A stretch of DNA of 22,458 nucleotides from a virus. Below, piece after piece: positions 12,478 through 19,694 of this stretch. The stretch covers positions 1-22,458 of the IMG/VR virus record IMGVR_UViG_3300032093_011191; one strand, given 5' to 3'. Within the stretch, counting starts at the first letter, position 1; each line of letters starts with the position of its first letter. Position numbers and translations under genes: made by a program. The notes under the pieces are model-generated. The model made no database searches. It saw nothing but the letters and a program-made list of their open reading frames with translations, and had not been told where the DNA came from.

Positions 12478-12649
12478 TGTACTTAGAGTTATATTTTGCT
12501 CGCTGTTTTTCCATTCTTCTCTTTATGCTTGGCTTAACGAACTCTTGTAGGTCTCTAAGCCTTTTGAGCTGTTGGCTTTTGTCCACCTTTTTTCGATATT
12601 CTTTTAAGATCCATTCGATCTTTTTGCCTTCTCCTTTTATTAACAGCAT
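12461..12649 (-). CDS. rpsU: Ribosomal protein bS21 homologue
   Basis: A 62-residue basic protein with the bS21 pattern: MLLIKGEGKKIEWILKEY, then KRLRDLQEFVKPSIKRRMEK (29-48). The RDLQEFVKPS part matches the conserved R-x-x-QAFTKPS of Bacteroidota bS21, followed by the usual basic helix. bS21 sits on the 30S platform beside bS6, bS18 and the 3' end of 16S rRNA. In Flavobacterium these proteins hide the anti-Shine-Dalgarno. A phage copy can replace or compete with the host protein and change which messages are translated; related bS21 genes are known from large phages. The ATG overlaps the upstream stop (TGATG) and the end overlaps the NUDIX gene. GATAAATTA, one base from the late box, lies 15 bases upstream. 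Confidence 0.92.
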   Translation of the reverse strand: MLLIKGEGKKIEWILKEYRKKVDKSQQLKRLRDLQEFVKPSIKRRMEKQRAKYNSKYNDSKL

Positions 12650-13494
12650 CAGATTAGATTTTCGTAATTTATCACCCCAGTAGGTTTTATCAAGAGCTTA
12701 TTGTATTGCATCTTTCGATAGTGAGGCTTTAGGTATTTTTCTCCGACGTGTTTCTTGAACCACGTAGGCAGTTTTGTAGAATGATGAGACTCGTAAAGCC
12801 TTTCGTATAGTCTTACCGACTGAGGAACGGTCAGCTCTCCTTCTTGGACCACCTTATCTAAAAAGAGAGAGTCTCCTTTTTCCATTAGATGAACGACGAA
12901 TATGTTGCTCTCGGTCATGTTTTGGATCTTATTCAAAACGTTTGATAGCTGATCCTGCCATTTGAAACGAGACATGTCTGCATCGAAGTCCACTCCGTTC
13001 ACCCTCTTTATTATGTGTACGGGCTTTCCATCCATTGTCAAGACCTCATACTTGCCTCTAGGTATTATCTTTTCCTGATAGATTGGAAATGTTTTCTCAG
13101 ACTGTTTAAACTTGTGATAGGTCTTGTATTCTTGAGAATCTTCCTTACCTAAACCTATGATTGGAAACTTTAGACTCTTTACGAGCTGTCTAGATTCCAC
13201 CGATTTTGGTATGAAGTCTTCCCCCTTCATCATCGAGATTATGGAAGTTGGGTCCTGTAAAAAGCTTCTGTTATAGAGATATTGACCGGAACTTTCGTTG
13301 GTCTGGCCGAAGTTAACATTGTCCCACATGATCAGAGGAACTTCCCTGTCTAACGACGAAAGTTGATCTATGTCTGAAACCCTTTCAAATAATGGATGAG
13401 GATCAAAATTAGAAGCTATCGCCACTCTCTTTTCGAATCTACTCGGATCCTTAGAATAAAACTTAGAATAGTTTTCAAAGTTCTTAAGCTTCAT
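12649..13494 (-). CDS. ATP-grasp-like protein (weak assignment)
   Basis: A 281-residue soluble protein. Its order of elements recalls phage and RimK-like ATP-grasp enzymes: DPTSIISMMKGEDFIPKSVE (81-100, the region that normally binds substrate and precedes the ATP lid), LKFPIIGLG (108-116, where these enzymes have a FPVV-K/R strand), then FPIYQEKIIPRGKYEVLTMD (136-155) and GKPVHIIKR (156-164), the typical strand pair with a lysine/glutamate hinge. The glycine-rich loop and the final Glu-x-Asn metal site are not clear (FLDKVV at 211-216 sits roughly there), so it could be a degenerate or pseudo-enzyme. It overlaps the bS21 start. N-terminal MKLKNFENYSKFYS resembles the capsid-targeting set but lacks the Leu/Ile-x-Glu site. 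There is a 3-base gap after the preceding gene. Confidence 0.5.
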   Translation of the reverse strand: MKLKNFENYSKFYSKDPSRFEKRVAIASNFDPHPLFERVSDIDQLSSLDREVPLIMWDNVNFGQTNESSGQYLYNRSFLQDPTSIISMMKGEDFIPKSVESRQLVKSLKFPIIGLGKEDSQEYKTYHKFKQSEKTFPIYQEKIIPRGKYEVLTMDGKPVHIIKRVNGVDFDADMSRFKWQDQLSNVLNKIQNMTESNIFVVHLMEKGDSLFLDKVVQEGELTVPQSVRLYERLYESHHSTKLPTWFKKHVGEKYLKPHYRKMQYNKLLIKPTGVINYENLI

Positions 13495-13497
13495 CTA

Positions 13498-15294
13498 TTA
13501 AATGTTTTTAAAGTCTTTGAAAGAAAGGACAGTGCGACTCTCGTTCTTGTTTTTCTCTACGTTTCTTACATCGGTCGATGTCTGAGTCCTAACTATATCT
13601 CCTGCACCGCCTCTCTTGATCTCGCCTGCTGCGACCTTATCGAAGAATGTCTTGAAAGCCTTTGCGTCTGGACTATTGTCTGCCTTATCGTATACTACGT
13701 GCATGATAGAAGGCTGACCGCTTATCTGAGCATAATGGTTTTGATAATCAGTTATCTTGTCAAAAGCCTCCTTGTCGCTGGCATCCAAGTTTACAGAAGG
13801 TATGAAGTCTGCGCCCCTCTTTGCCTTCTCTTCTTCTATCCTTCTTCTTAAGAAGTCATTGAACGCTCCGTTTCCATGACCCTCTACTTCGTCTCTCGTC
13901 CACTTAGACTTGCCGTCGACCCAGTCAGTTCCAAATATGAGTTTATAGATCTGCTTTCCTATGAACGGAATCATTCTTTTGTTAAGGTTCTCAGCAGCTT
14001 CTTTGTTAAAGCGAGTCATAAGGAAAGCTAGAAATCTATCCTTAAACGCAGCCTTTACTGCCGGCTTTGCGACTGCTTTATGATATTTTACCCATTCTGC
14101 ACCAGTCGTAAACAGCTTTCCGTTTTTTGGATTAGTCATTCTATATGCTTTGGCGACATCGTCTGCTGGAAACCTAATCACTTTTGACTCTGCTCCTGTG
14201 ACCTTTACAAACTCTACGAACTTTCCGTCTGGCGTTATTTGACTAAATGTTTTAGCAGTAACCAGATCGTCTAGCTCCTTGACCGCTCCTTTTTCTAGCA
14301 GCTTAAAGTTTGATGCAAACAGCGACATCTTTTCACCAAATGAAGTTAGTAACTTACCCAATCCTTCAAATAAAGGATTAGTCAATTTGTTTAGTCCTGG
14401 AATCCAGCTAAACACCCTTCCTACACCTTGAACGAATTTACCTAAGAGAGTAGAGGCTTTACCGATTGCCGTTCCTATCATCGATGCAAGAAGACCCAAG
14501 AACCTTTTTATCGGTCCGGCTTCTGCACTCTTAGCTAAGAGCTTTTCGGCAGCCTCGCTTCCTCCTTCTTTCGTAAGAGTAACGAATATCTTCTCTGAAG
14601 GTTTGGCTAAAGGCTTAAACAGCTTAAGACCGTCTCCTGCGCCTATGATGACTGCTGCGATTATTGAGATGATTGCAAGCAACCATTTTCCTCTAATCGC
14701 ATAGATTATTCCGTTTATGATGTCGGCAACGACTCCTACTCCTGGAAATATGAAATCTCCAACCAGACCGACAATGTCTATGATAAGGTGAATTATCCCT
14801 ATCACGGAACCTCCTTCAGTAAGTCCATTCCATAGTTTCTTTAGAGTACCTAAGATAGTCCATTTTGAACCGCCTGCAGGCGCGGCCTTTTCTCCTCCAG
14901 CCAAGGCAGTATCGAAACCGTCCGCTGCAAGCACAGGTGCACCTAAGGCCATAGACTCCTCAAAAAGCTTGTGCTTTATGAAGTTTCTAAAGTCTTCGAT
15001 TGCTTCGTTTATTTGTTGGGTGTTAAGTCCCATTGCACGAGCTTCCTCAAGTATCTGGTTTCTTCCGCTAGATAAACCTAGGTAATAATCCTTTACCCTA
15101 CTTCCGTTTGGATTTAGTATGTTTTCTAGGTGTATTTCCATGAAGGTTTCTTCAGGGATGGCAGATTCTATAGAATTTAAGGAATGCGCCTCGCTAACTA
15201 GGTTTTCGAGAGTAACGGTACTAAATAGCTGCTTTTCGTATTTTGGAAACTCAGCATTTAGAAACTCACAAGCAAGTATCTGCTCAGCAGTCAT
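13498..15294 (-). CDS. Large membrane-active virion candidate with pretoxin-like core
   Basis: A 598-residue protein I cannot place firmly. Residues 1-115 are soluble and mostly helical. A Gly/Ala linker (118-143) precedes a long hydrophobic, glycine-rich segment at 162-220, with PGVGVVADIINGIIYAIRGK (184-203) followed by WLLAIISIIAAVIIGAGDG. That order (PGxG, D-x-x-N, Y-A-x-RG, alternating Ile/Ala, GxGD) resembles the membrane or pretoxin segment common in polymorphic toxins. Further amphipathic glycine-rich helices run to about 330. The C-terminal half is soluble and charged, ending in SFKDFKNI. Headed by a late-type box 15 bases upstream, it is probably a virion protein, perhaps ejected to form a membrane channel. 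No toxin domain is recognised. Confidence 0.72.
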   Translation of the reverse strand: MTAEQILACEFLNAEFPKYEKQLFSTVTLENLVSEAHSLNSIESAIPEETFMEIHLENILNPNGSRVKDYYLGLSSGRNQILEEARAMGLNTQQINEAIEDFRNFIKHKLFEESMALGAPVLAADGFDTALAGGEKAAPAGGSKWTILGTLKKLWNGLTEGGSVIGIIHLIIDIVGLVGDFIFPGVGVVADIINGIIYAIRGKWLLAIISIIAAVIIGAGDGLKLFKPLAKPSEKIFVTLTKEGGSEAAEKLLAKSAEAGPIKRFLGLLASMIGTAIGKASTLLGKFVQGVGRVFSWIPGLNKLTNPLFEGLGKLLTSFGEKMSLFASNFKLLEKGAVKELDDLVTAKTFSQITPDGKFVEFVKVTGAESKVIRFPADDVAKAYRMTNPKNGKLFTTGAEWVKYHKAVAKPAVKAAFKDRFLAFLMTRFNKEAAENLNKRMIPFIGKQIYKLIFGTDWVDGKSKWTRDEVEGHGNGAFNDFLRRRIEEEKAKRGADFIPSVNLDASDKEAFDKITDYQNHYAQISGQPSIMHVVYDKADNSPDAKAFKTFFDKVAAGEIKRGGAGDIVRTQTSTDVRNVEKNKNESRTVLSFKDFKNI

Positions 15295-15309
15295 ATCGAT
15301 CAGTTTTAA

Positions 15310-15318
15310 TTATTTATC
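15310..15318 (-). promoter_or_regulatory. Late-type promoter box GATAAATAA for the 598-aa membrane protein
   Basis: Exact motif 15 bases before the ATG at 15294, in the 41-base gap after the glycosyltransferase gene. Confidence 0.65.
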
Positions 15319-15335
15319 CGACCGAATGTAGATTT

Positions 15336-16427
15336 TTAGTTATACGAGCTAAACGGTTTTGCGTTTATGAAGCTATTGACAAACGAGGTGTAGTTGGTCA
15401 ACATGTCTTGGTGTGAACAGTCCTTAAAATAGAGATAGATTTCCTCCAAATCGTCAAGGTCGTTGAATGAAAAGGCGTTATGCATGAACTCAAACTTGTA
15501 CGAGACCGGAATCATTCCAAAAATTATGGCTTCATAGATTCTAGCAGGTATGAATTCCAAATCGTTATATTTGTCTTTAGTGACATTTAACATTATGTTG
15601 GACATCGCTAGCGAGTTAAAGATCCCTATTCGATCGTTCCTATCGATATGTATGTTACGTTCAGGCTTAGTCACTGCTGTTGGATAGTCCTCTCTTTTAC
15701 AGATCAAAGTCAAACTGTCTTCATGATCCTTCATTTCTTCTATTCTATGAATGGCTTGACCCAAGATCGCATTTTTTTGATTCCCTTCCTTGTATTTTGA
15801 AGTATCAACGTTTCCATAATACACTGTGTTTAGACCCTCACACTTTTTTGACCAGTTTTCGATATTAGCGTCGTAACAGTCTTTTAGAAAAGAACCTGAA
15901 ATTGCAGGAAAGTCTATCGATGGAATCACGATGGTGACGACGCTTTTGTATTTTTCAACGAATTTTTCAGAAAGAGAAAGGTCGGTGTCAAGTATGATTA
16001 TGTCCTCTTTTTCATAGCCATACTCTATTGCATGTTGGATCAGGCTCTCAAAAAGCCTAGCGTCTCGCCATTTCTTACCTAAAGTAGAAAGGTTTCTAAA
16101 CCTAGCTTTTAGGAAAAGCTTATCGTATGTACGGTTTGAAATATTGGAAAATACTCTGTGGGAGCTTATCAAATACTCGTCTATTCTCATTTCAAAATAC
16201 TCTTTGAATATCTTAGAATGATGCGAGTCTTCTGGGAAACCGAAGAGCTCCTTATTGGATACTGTTTGGCTTAACAGTTCGTCAGGATAGTAGGTTAAAA
16301 AATCAAATTTTTCTTGATTAAAATGACAAGCGATTGAATCAATGAGTCCCAACTGATAGAGAGAATGGCCTGGAGAATCAATGTCATGTAGGTCAAGTAG
16401 ACCGAAGTATGCGTATAAACTTTTCAT
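15336..16427 (-). CDS. GT-B-like glycosyltransferase
   Basis: A 363-residue protein with the look of a GT-B glycosyltransferase. It has an N-terminal Rossmann-like half with SPGHSLYQLGLID and helices around 115-140, then a strand EDIIILDTDLS (141-151). A linker with many charged residues (NVDTSKYKEGNQKN) leads into the C-terminal half. There FIPARIYEAIIFGMIPVSYK (292-311) fits the sugar-nucleotide-binding helix (Glu-Ala/Gly and Pro-(I/V) in the standard order). No signal or TM segment is present. The substrate may be modified phage DNA or a virion glycan; neither is shown. It follows the MBD4-like gene by 3 bases, so it belongs to the FkbM/glycosylase group. Confidence 0.65.
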   Translation of the reverse strand: MKSLYAYFGLLDLHDIDSPGHSLYQLGLIDSIACHFNQEKFDFLTYYPDELLSQTVSNKELFGFPEDSHHSKIFKEYFEMRIDEYLISSHRVFSNISNRTYDKLFLKARFRNLSTLGKKWRDARLFESLIQHAIEYGYEKEDIIILDTDLSLSEKFVEKYKSVVTIVIPSIDFPAISGSFLKDCYDANIENWSKKCEGLNTVYYGNVDTSKYKEGNQKNAILGQAIHRIEEMKDHEDSLTLICKREDYPTAVTKPERNIHIDRNDRIGIFNSLAMSNIMLNVTKDKYNDLEFIPARIYEAIIFGMIPVSYKFEFMHNAFSFNDLDDLEEIYLYFKDCSHQDMLTNYTSFVNSFINAKPFSSYN

Positions 16428-16430
16428 ATT

Positions 16431-16868
16431 TTATTTTATTGGATTTTTATCTTGGGTTTTAGCCCAAGCTAGATATTTGTTTAAGACCCCATCGGTAGGG
16501 TCGACATTAAGATTTCCTTTTCTAAAGATCTCCCATGAATCCTGAGCATACTTGCCGATTCCATATAGTTCTTTAGGTTCAATCCAATCGAGTTCAACCC
16601 AGTCCTTTGAGAACCTCTGTATTGTCCTAGTTCTTTTGTTCTTGAAACCCAAATGAGCTATCACCTCCGCCATTTCTTCTGGGTCTGCACATATTGCGCT
16701 TTCAGGATCCGGATAGAGTTCAAAGAATCGATCCCTTACCCTATCTACCTGTTTTCTAGAAGTACAATTCAGCATAATACAACAAATGAGCACCCGCCAT
16801 GGATGCTCATTGTATATTTCTTGTAGAAGATTAAACGGACTCTTCAGTATCATTCTTGTACGCAACAA
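16431..16868 (-). CDS. MBD4-like HhH-GPD DNA glycosylase
   Basis: A 145-residue protein that closely follows the glycosylase domain of eukaryotic MBD4: PFNLLQEI, HPWRVLICCIMLNCTS (22-37), a HLGFKNKRT helix turn (72-80), the helix-hairpin-helix LYGIGKYAQDSW (101-112), then DPTDGVLNKYLAW, in which Asp126 occupies the catalytic position. There is no iron-sulfur cluster loop, as in MBD4. MBD4 removes thymine or uracil opposite guanine. The start could be ATG 16868 or 16853; both overlap the FkbM gene. The reading is based on motif order and residue matches from memory, not an alignment. It is unusual in a phage, and its site between an FkbM methyltransferase and a glycosyltransferase suggests a part in base modification or repair. 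Confidence 0.8.
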   Translation of the reverse strand: MLRTRMILKSPFNLLQEIYNEHPWRVLICCIMLNCTSRKQVDRVRDRFFELYPDPESAICADPEEMAEVIAHLGFKNKRTRTIQRFSKDWVELDWIEPKELYGIGKYAQDSWEIFRKGNLNVDPTDGVLNKYLAWAKTQDKNPIK

Positions 16869-17661
16869 AGTGAGTTATGTAGTTCTTACCTTCTGCTACG
16901 TTTGGCAGCTTGCGAATCTCATCGAAGTTTTCTCCTAGGATCTGCATGATCTCGCCGAACAGTTGAGTTCTGTGATCCTTACCTTTTCTTAAGGCACGCA
17001 GTGCATTGAAGTGCCACTCAACAACTATCACCCTGATCTGAGACCAATCAGTCACAGCCTTGATCAATTCGTATTCTGCTCCCTCAACGTCCATCTTGAT
17101 AGCAGTTGCTCCGCTTTCTCTGATTGCATCGTTTATATTGATCGCAGGAACGCTGATGTTTTCACGACCTCTAATCTTCAAGATCGAGTGCTTGCCAGAA
17201 TCAGTAGATATGAAGAAGTCTATTTTTTCTTCATCGGTTGGACTGATTGCTTTCTGTACGACTTCACAACGACTCTCGACTCCATTAAGCTTTATGTTCT
17301 CTAGCGCAAAGGAAACGTTATGAGGAAGCGCCTCGTAAGAGATCACCTTTTCTATTCTTGGAAACTGCTTTGCCATTCGAATAGCAAAGAATCCCATGTG
17401 TCCGCCTATGTCTAACCAAGTGTCTTCGCGGTTTAGCATAAAGTTTACGTCAAGCGGTTCTCCCATGCTCTTGGCAACAAAGGGCTTGATGTACTCTCCA
17501 CTGTTGGGTCCACGTGAAACGTTTGTGCCAACATTGTAAGTTACTTCGTTCAGCCCTCTTCGAACCCAGAACTGGAAGTCTCCGTAACGAGTCTTCCAGT
17601 CGATGAGTTCAAGCTGATTGAATTTTTTTGCAGTATTAAAGTCTATTCTAGTATCCATCAA
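16831..17661 (-). CDS. FkbM family methyltransferase
   Basis: An S-adenosylmethionine-dependent methyltransferase of 276 residues (ATG 17661; the next codon is also Met). Motif I is WLDIGGHMGFFAI (82-93), the acidic loop is YEALPHN (109-115), and IKMDVEGAEYELI (188-200) is the FkbM hallmark for SAM and substrate binding, followed by VIVVEWHF. Members usually methylate a sugar hydroxyl or similar group in polysaccharides or natural products. It overlaps the MBD4-like glycosylase gene by up to 38 bases. It is 17 bases downstream of the small gene ending at 17679. A role with the neighbouring glycosyltransferase in modifying a glycan or a glycosylated base is an inference. Confidence 0.88.
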   Translation of the reverse strand: MMDTRIDFNTAKKFNQLELIDWKTRYGDFQFWVRRGLNEVTYNVGTNVSRGPNSGEYIKPFVAKSMGEPLDVNFMLNREDTWLDIGGHMGFFAIRMAKQFPRIEKVISYEALPHNVSFALENIKLNGVESRCEVVQKAISPTDEEKIDFFISTDSGKHSILKIRGRENISVPAININDAIRESGATAIKMDVEGAEYELIKAVTDWSQIRVIVVEWHFNALRALRKGKDHRTQLFGEIMQILGENFDEIRKLPNVAEGKNYITHFVAYKNDTEESV

Positions 17662-17678
17662 GATATTTATTTTAACTC

Positions 17679-17960
17679 TTATACTGTTTCAGTCTTTGGA
17701 GTTTCGCTCTTTGTTTTTAGTTTTGTGACAACTAGCTTGTTTCCTTTGTGTGAAGTTGCTACCTTCATGCCGTTTCGGCGTGTGAAATATGAGATGCTTG
17801 CTCGTAGGTTGCAGACCTCGCGTCTTGACTCTACTCCAGTGACTTCGAAGAAGTTACCGCTCTTCATTTTCTTAAGGTTTTCTTGGATTTTGCTAGCTAC
17901 TGAGTTGCTAACCATTGGCTGTCCTTTTTGGATCGGGCCGACTAGGATTTTACTTTTCAT
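17679..17960 (-). CDS. Hypothetical basic protein, 93 aa
   Basis: A strongly basic protein with a helix-turn-helix-like middle. SNSVASKIQENLKKMKSGNF (18-37) is a helix pair, FEVTGVESRREVCNLRASIS (38-57) another strand/helix unit, and the end is lysine/threonine-rich and probably disordered. This suits small phage DNA-binding proteins, but no known family is recognised. It is the first gene after the strong terminator at 18033-18061. A TTTAGTATTATA sequence 24 bases upstream also occurs before the DNA ligase, so it may be transcribed by the same non-late promoter class and lead the FkbM-MBD4-GT group. Confidence 0.72.
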   Translation of the reverse strand: MKSKILVGPIQKGQPMVSNSVASKIQENLKKMKSGNFFEVTGVESRREVCNLRASISYFTRRNGMKVATSHKGNKLVVTKLKTKSETPKTETV

Positions 17961-17984
17961 TTGAAATAATTTTAAGTTTGGAAC

Positions 17985-17996
17985 TATAATACTAAA
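17985..17996 (-). promoter_or_regulatory. Candidate early/middle promoter TTTAGTATTATA
   Basis: TTTAGTATTATA, 24 bases before the ATG at 17960, in a 123-base intergenic stretch just downstream of a terminator. It matches 11 of 12 bases with the sequence before the ligase gene. No late box is present in this gap. Confidence 0.4.
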
Positions 17997-18032
17997 TAAA
18001 TGAAATAATAAAAATAAAACTGATAAAAAAAT

Positions 18033-18061
18033 AAATGGGTGCTAAAAAATAACACCCATTT
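18033..18061 (-). terminator. Intrinsic terminator after the 530-aa structural gene
   Basis: AAATGGGTG (18033-18041) pairs perfectly with CACCCATTT (18053-18061) across an 11-base A/T loop. On the minus strand the stem is followed, after one A, by seven T. It lies 23 bases beyond the stop of the upstream gene and marks the end of a transcription unit. Confidence 0.88.
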
Positions 18062-18083
18062 TCTAATACTGGTATACTTACAG

Positions 18084-19676
18084 TTATACGTTTTTCTTTA
18101 TCAGATCAAGTCCTACGTAATCTTGCTTAAGCGCATTCATAGTTGTTTCAACAGACTCTTTGATTTTCTCCAACTTTTTAACTGCGTCAGAGTCTAGGTC
18201 TGGATTGTGTATTGCAGATTGTAACTTGTCTAATGTAACTTCTAGTTTACTAACGTCACCTAAGATCTCTTTTTTCTTGTTCTCGATGTGTTTGTATTTT
18301 TCAACCTTCTCATCGATTTTTGTCTTGAATATAGGGCTGATGTCGTAGTTGAACTTGTGAGCAAAAAACTCGTACATTTGATATTCGTCCATCTTCTTCC
18401 AATCGTATTCTGCAGCGTTCAACTTTTCGCAGATGAAGTATTCGTTATTGATCTTGAACACTTGAGCTTCGGCTAGAGTTCTATCGTTCGTCACCTCTTT
18501 GATAAAATCAAAGTTAAAGATGTTTTCAGTATTCTCTAGTAGGTTTTTCAGTCTTTGTTTGGTATCAGCAGTCTCTAAGGAGATTGCTTCGTTAAGGCTA
18601 ATTTCACTAGCCTCATCGATTAGGTTACCGTTTAGGTAAAGATCGATTGCATTTTGCTCGTTTACCGAAAGTCTTAGGTTAAAGTTTCTAATTGAATTAG
18701 ACTCTACACCAGTTCCATCGATGTTTTTCTTAAAACCTAAGGTAGCAAAAGCTTCAGCAACCTTATAGAATCTAGGAAACTTCTCTTTAACGTAATTAGG
18801 ATCTACTTCAGCAATCTTAATGTTTTCGTTTACATAGATCTTAGCTTCCTTACCCGTTAGTGACTTTGACTCACGAACAGAAACGAATCGGTCGTTTGTG
18901 TAAACAATAAACCCGTCTTTCGCTTGAGTAGCCGGTGCAATCATGTTATTGATTGAAGTAACTGAATCACCTTCTCCTAATGTAAAGTACCCTTCTTTTT
19001 TTGATTCTACTAATCTTAGATCATTTACCAACTGGTTTATGATAGGAATAGTAGTCCCATATTTGATCTTAAGGATGTCTGAAGTGTAAGACTCCTTGAT
19101 AAGCATGTTCTTTAACTCGCTGCTAACGTTCGTGTATTGACCATTAGGCATAGCGTCCATGTTATAGATCGCGTTTAAGATCAAGTGTTGACTTTGATTT
19201 TCCTTTAAGTATTTTGAAACTACTCTCATGTGATTCTTAGCAGCATTATCATACTGATGAGAAGAAAGTAGGTTCACGAAAGACTCGCACAAAAGAAAGT
19301 CTGGGGTTCCTTGAACCAAGTAGTTTTCAAACAAGTCTAATTGAGAAGCGACTACTGGATTTTTACCTAATCCTGAAGACTTCAAATCAGAGATTCTTGA
19401 AGAAAGATCTATCTTTTTTGCAATGCTTGCGATTTTTGTTTCTGGAGTAGACTCGAATTTAGAAAACTGCTCGACTATCGCAACTAGACCAGAACTTTTA
19501 GTAGTATTGGCTAGGGCGGTAACTCCCTCTTTTAATTTATCATAGATTGCAACTGGGTGTTCGCCTAAAGCAATAGACTTGTCAGTAGACTCGATCAACA
19601 TTTTTACTAGAGGATCTTTACCAAGTTTTTGATCAGATCTTAATGAGTTAAGTAGTTGGTTTACGAAACCTTTCAT
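18084..19676 (-). CDS. Putative virion structural protein, 530 aa
   Basis: A 530-residue soluble protein without signal or TM segments. The N-terminal 150 residues are helical and hydrophilic (many Ser, Lys, Leu). A mixed middle contains FIVYTNDRFVSVRESKSL (254-271) and other strands, and 430-520 forms a clear coiled coil (KKKEILGDVSKLEVTLDKLQ, KKLEKIKESVETTMNALKQ). No family is recognised. The late-type box 18 bases before the start, the strong terminator after the stop and the large structural neighbour upstream all suggest a single-gene late unit encoding a virion or assembly protein. Length and coiled coil would also fit a scaffold or a chaperone. Confidence 0.75.
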   Translation of the reverse strand: MKGFVNQLLNSLRSDQKLGKDPLVKMLIESTDKSIALGEHPVAIYDKLKEGVTALANTTKSSGLVAIVEQFSKFESTPETKIASIAKKIDLSSRISDLKSSGLGKNPVVASQLDLFENYLVQGTPDFLLCESFVNLLSSHQYDNAAKNHMRVVSKYLKENQSQHLILNAIYNMDAMPNGQYTNVSSELKNMLIKESYTSDILKIKYGTTIPIINQLVNDLRLVESKKEGYFTLGEGDSVTSINNMIAPATQAKDGFIVYTNDRFVSVRESKSLTGKEAKIYVNENIKIAEVDPNYVKEKFPRFYKVAEAFATLGFKKNIDGTGVESNSIRNFNLRLSVNEQNAIDLYLNGNLIDEASEISLNEAISLETADTKQRLKNLLENTENIFNFDFIKEVTNDRTLAEAQVFKINNEYFICEKLNAAEYDWKKMDEYQMYEFFAHKFNYDISPIFKTKIDEKVEKYKHIENKKKEILGDVSKLEVTLDKLQSAIHNPDLDSDAVKKLEKIKESVETTMNALKQDYVGLDLIKKNV

Positions 19677-19694
19677 TTCTTACTATTATTTTTA

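Noticed and set aside
13396-13851. Plus-strand 151-residue open frame, and other plus-strand frames throughout
   Set aside because: All lie opposite well-supported minus-strand genes, have unusual composition (Cys/Ser/Leu-rich) and show no recognisable domain.
17663-17675. AAATAAATATC near the FkbM start as another late box
   Set aside because: It differs from GATAAATAA at several positions and sits in an AT-rich 17-base gap; not distinguishable from chance.
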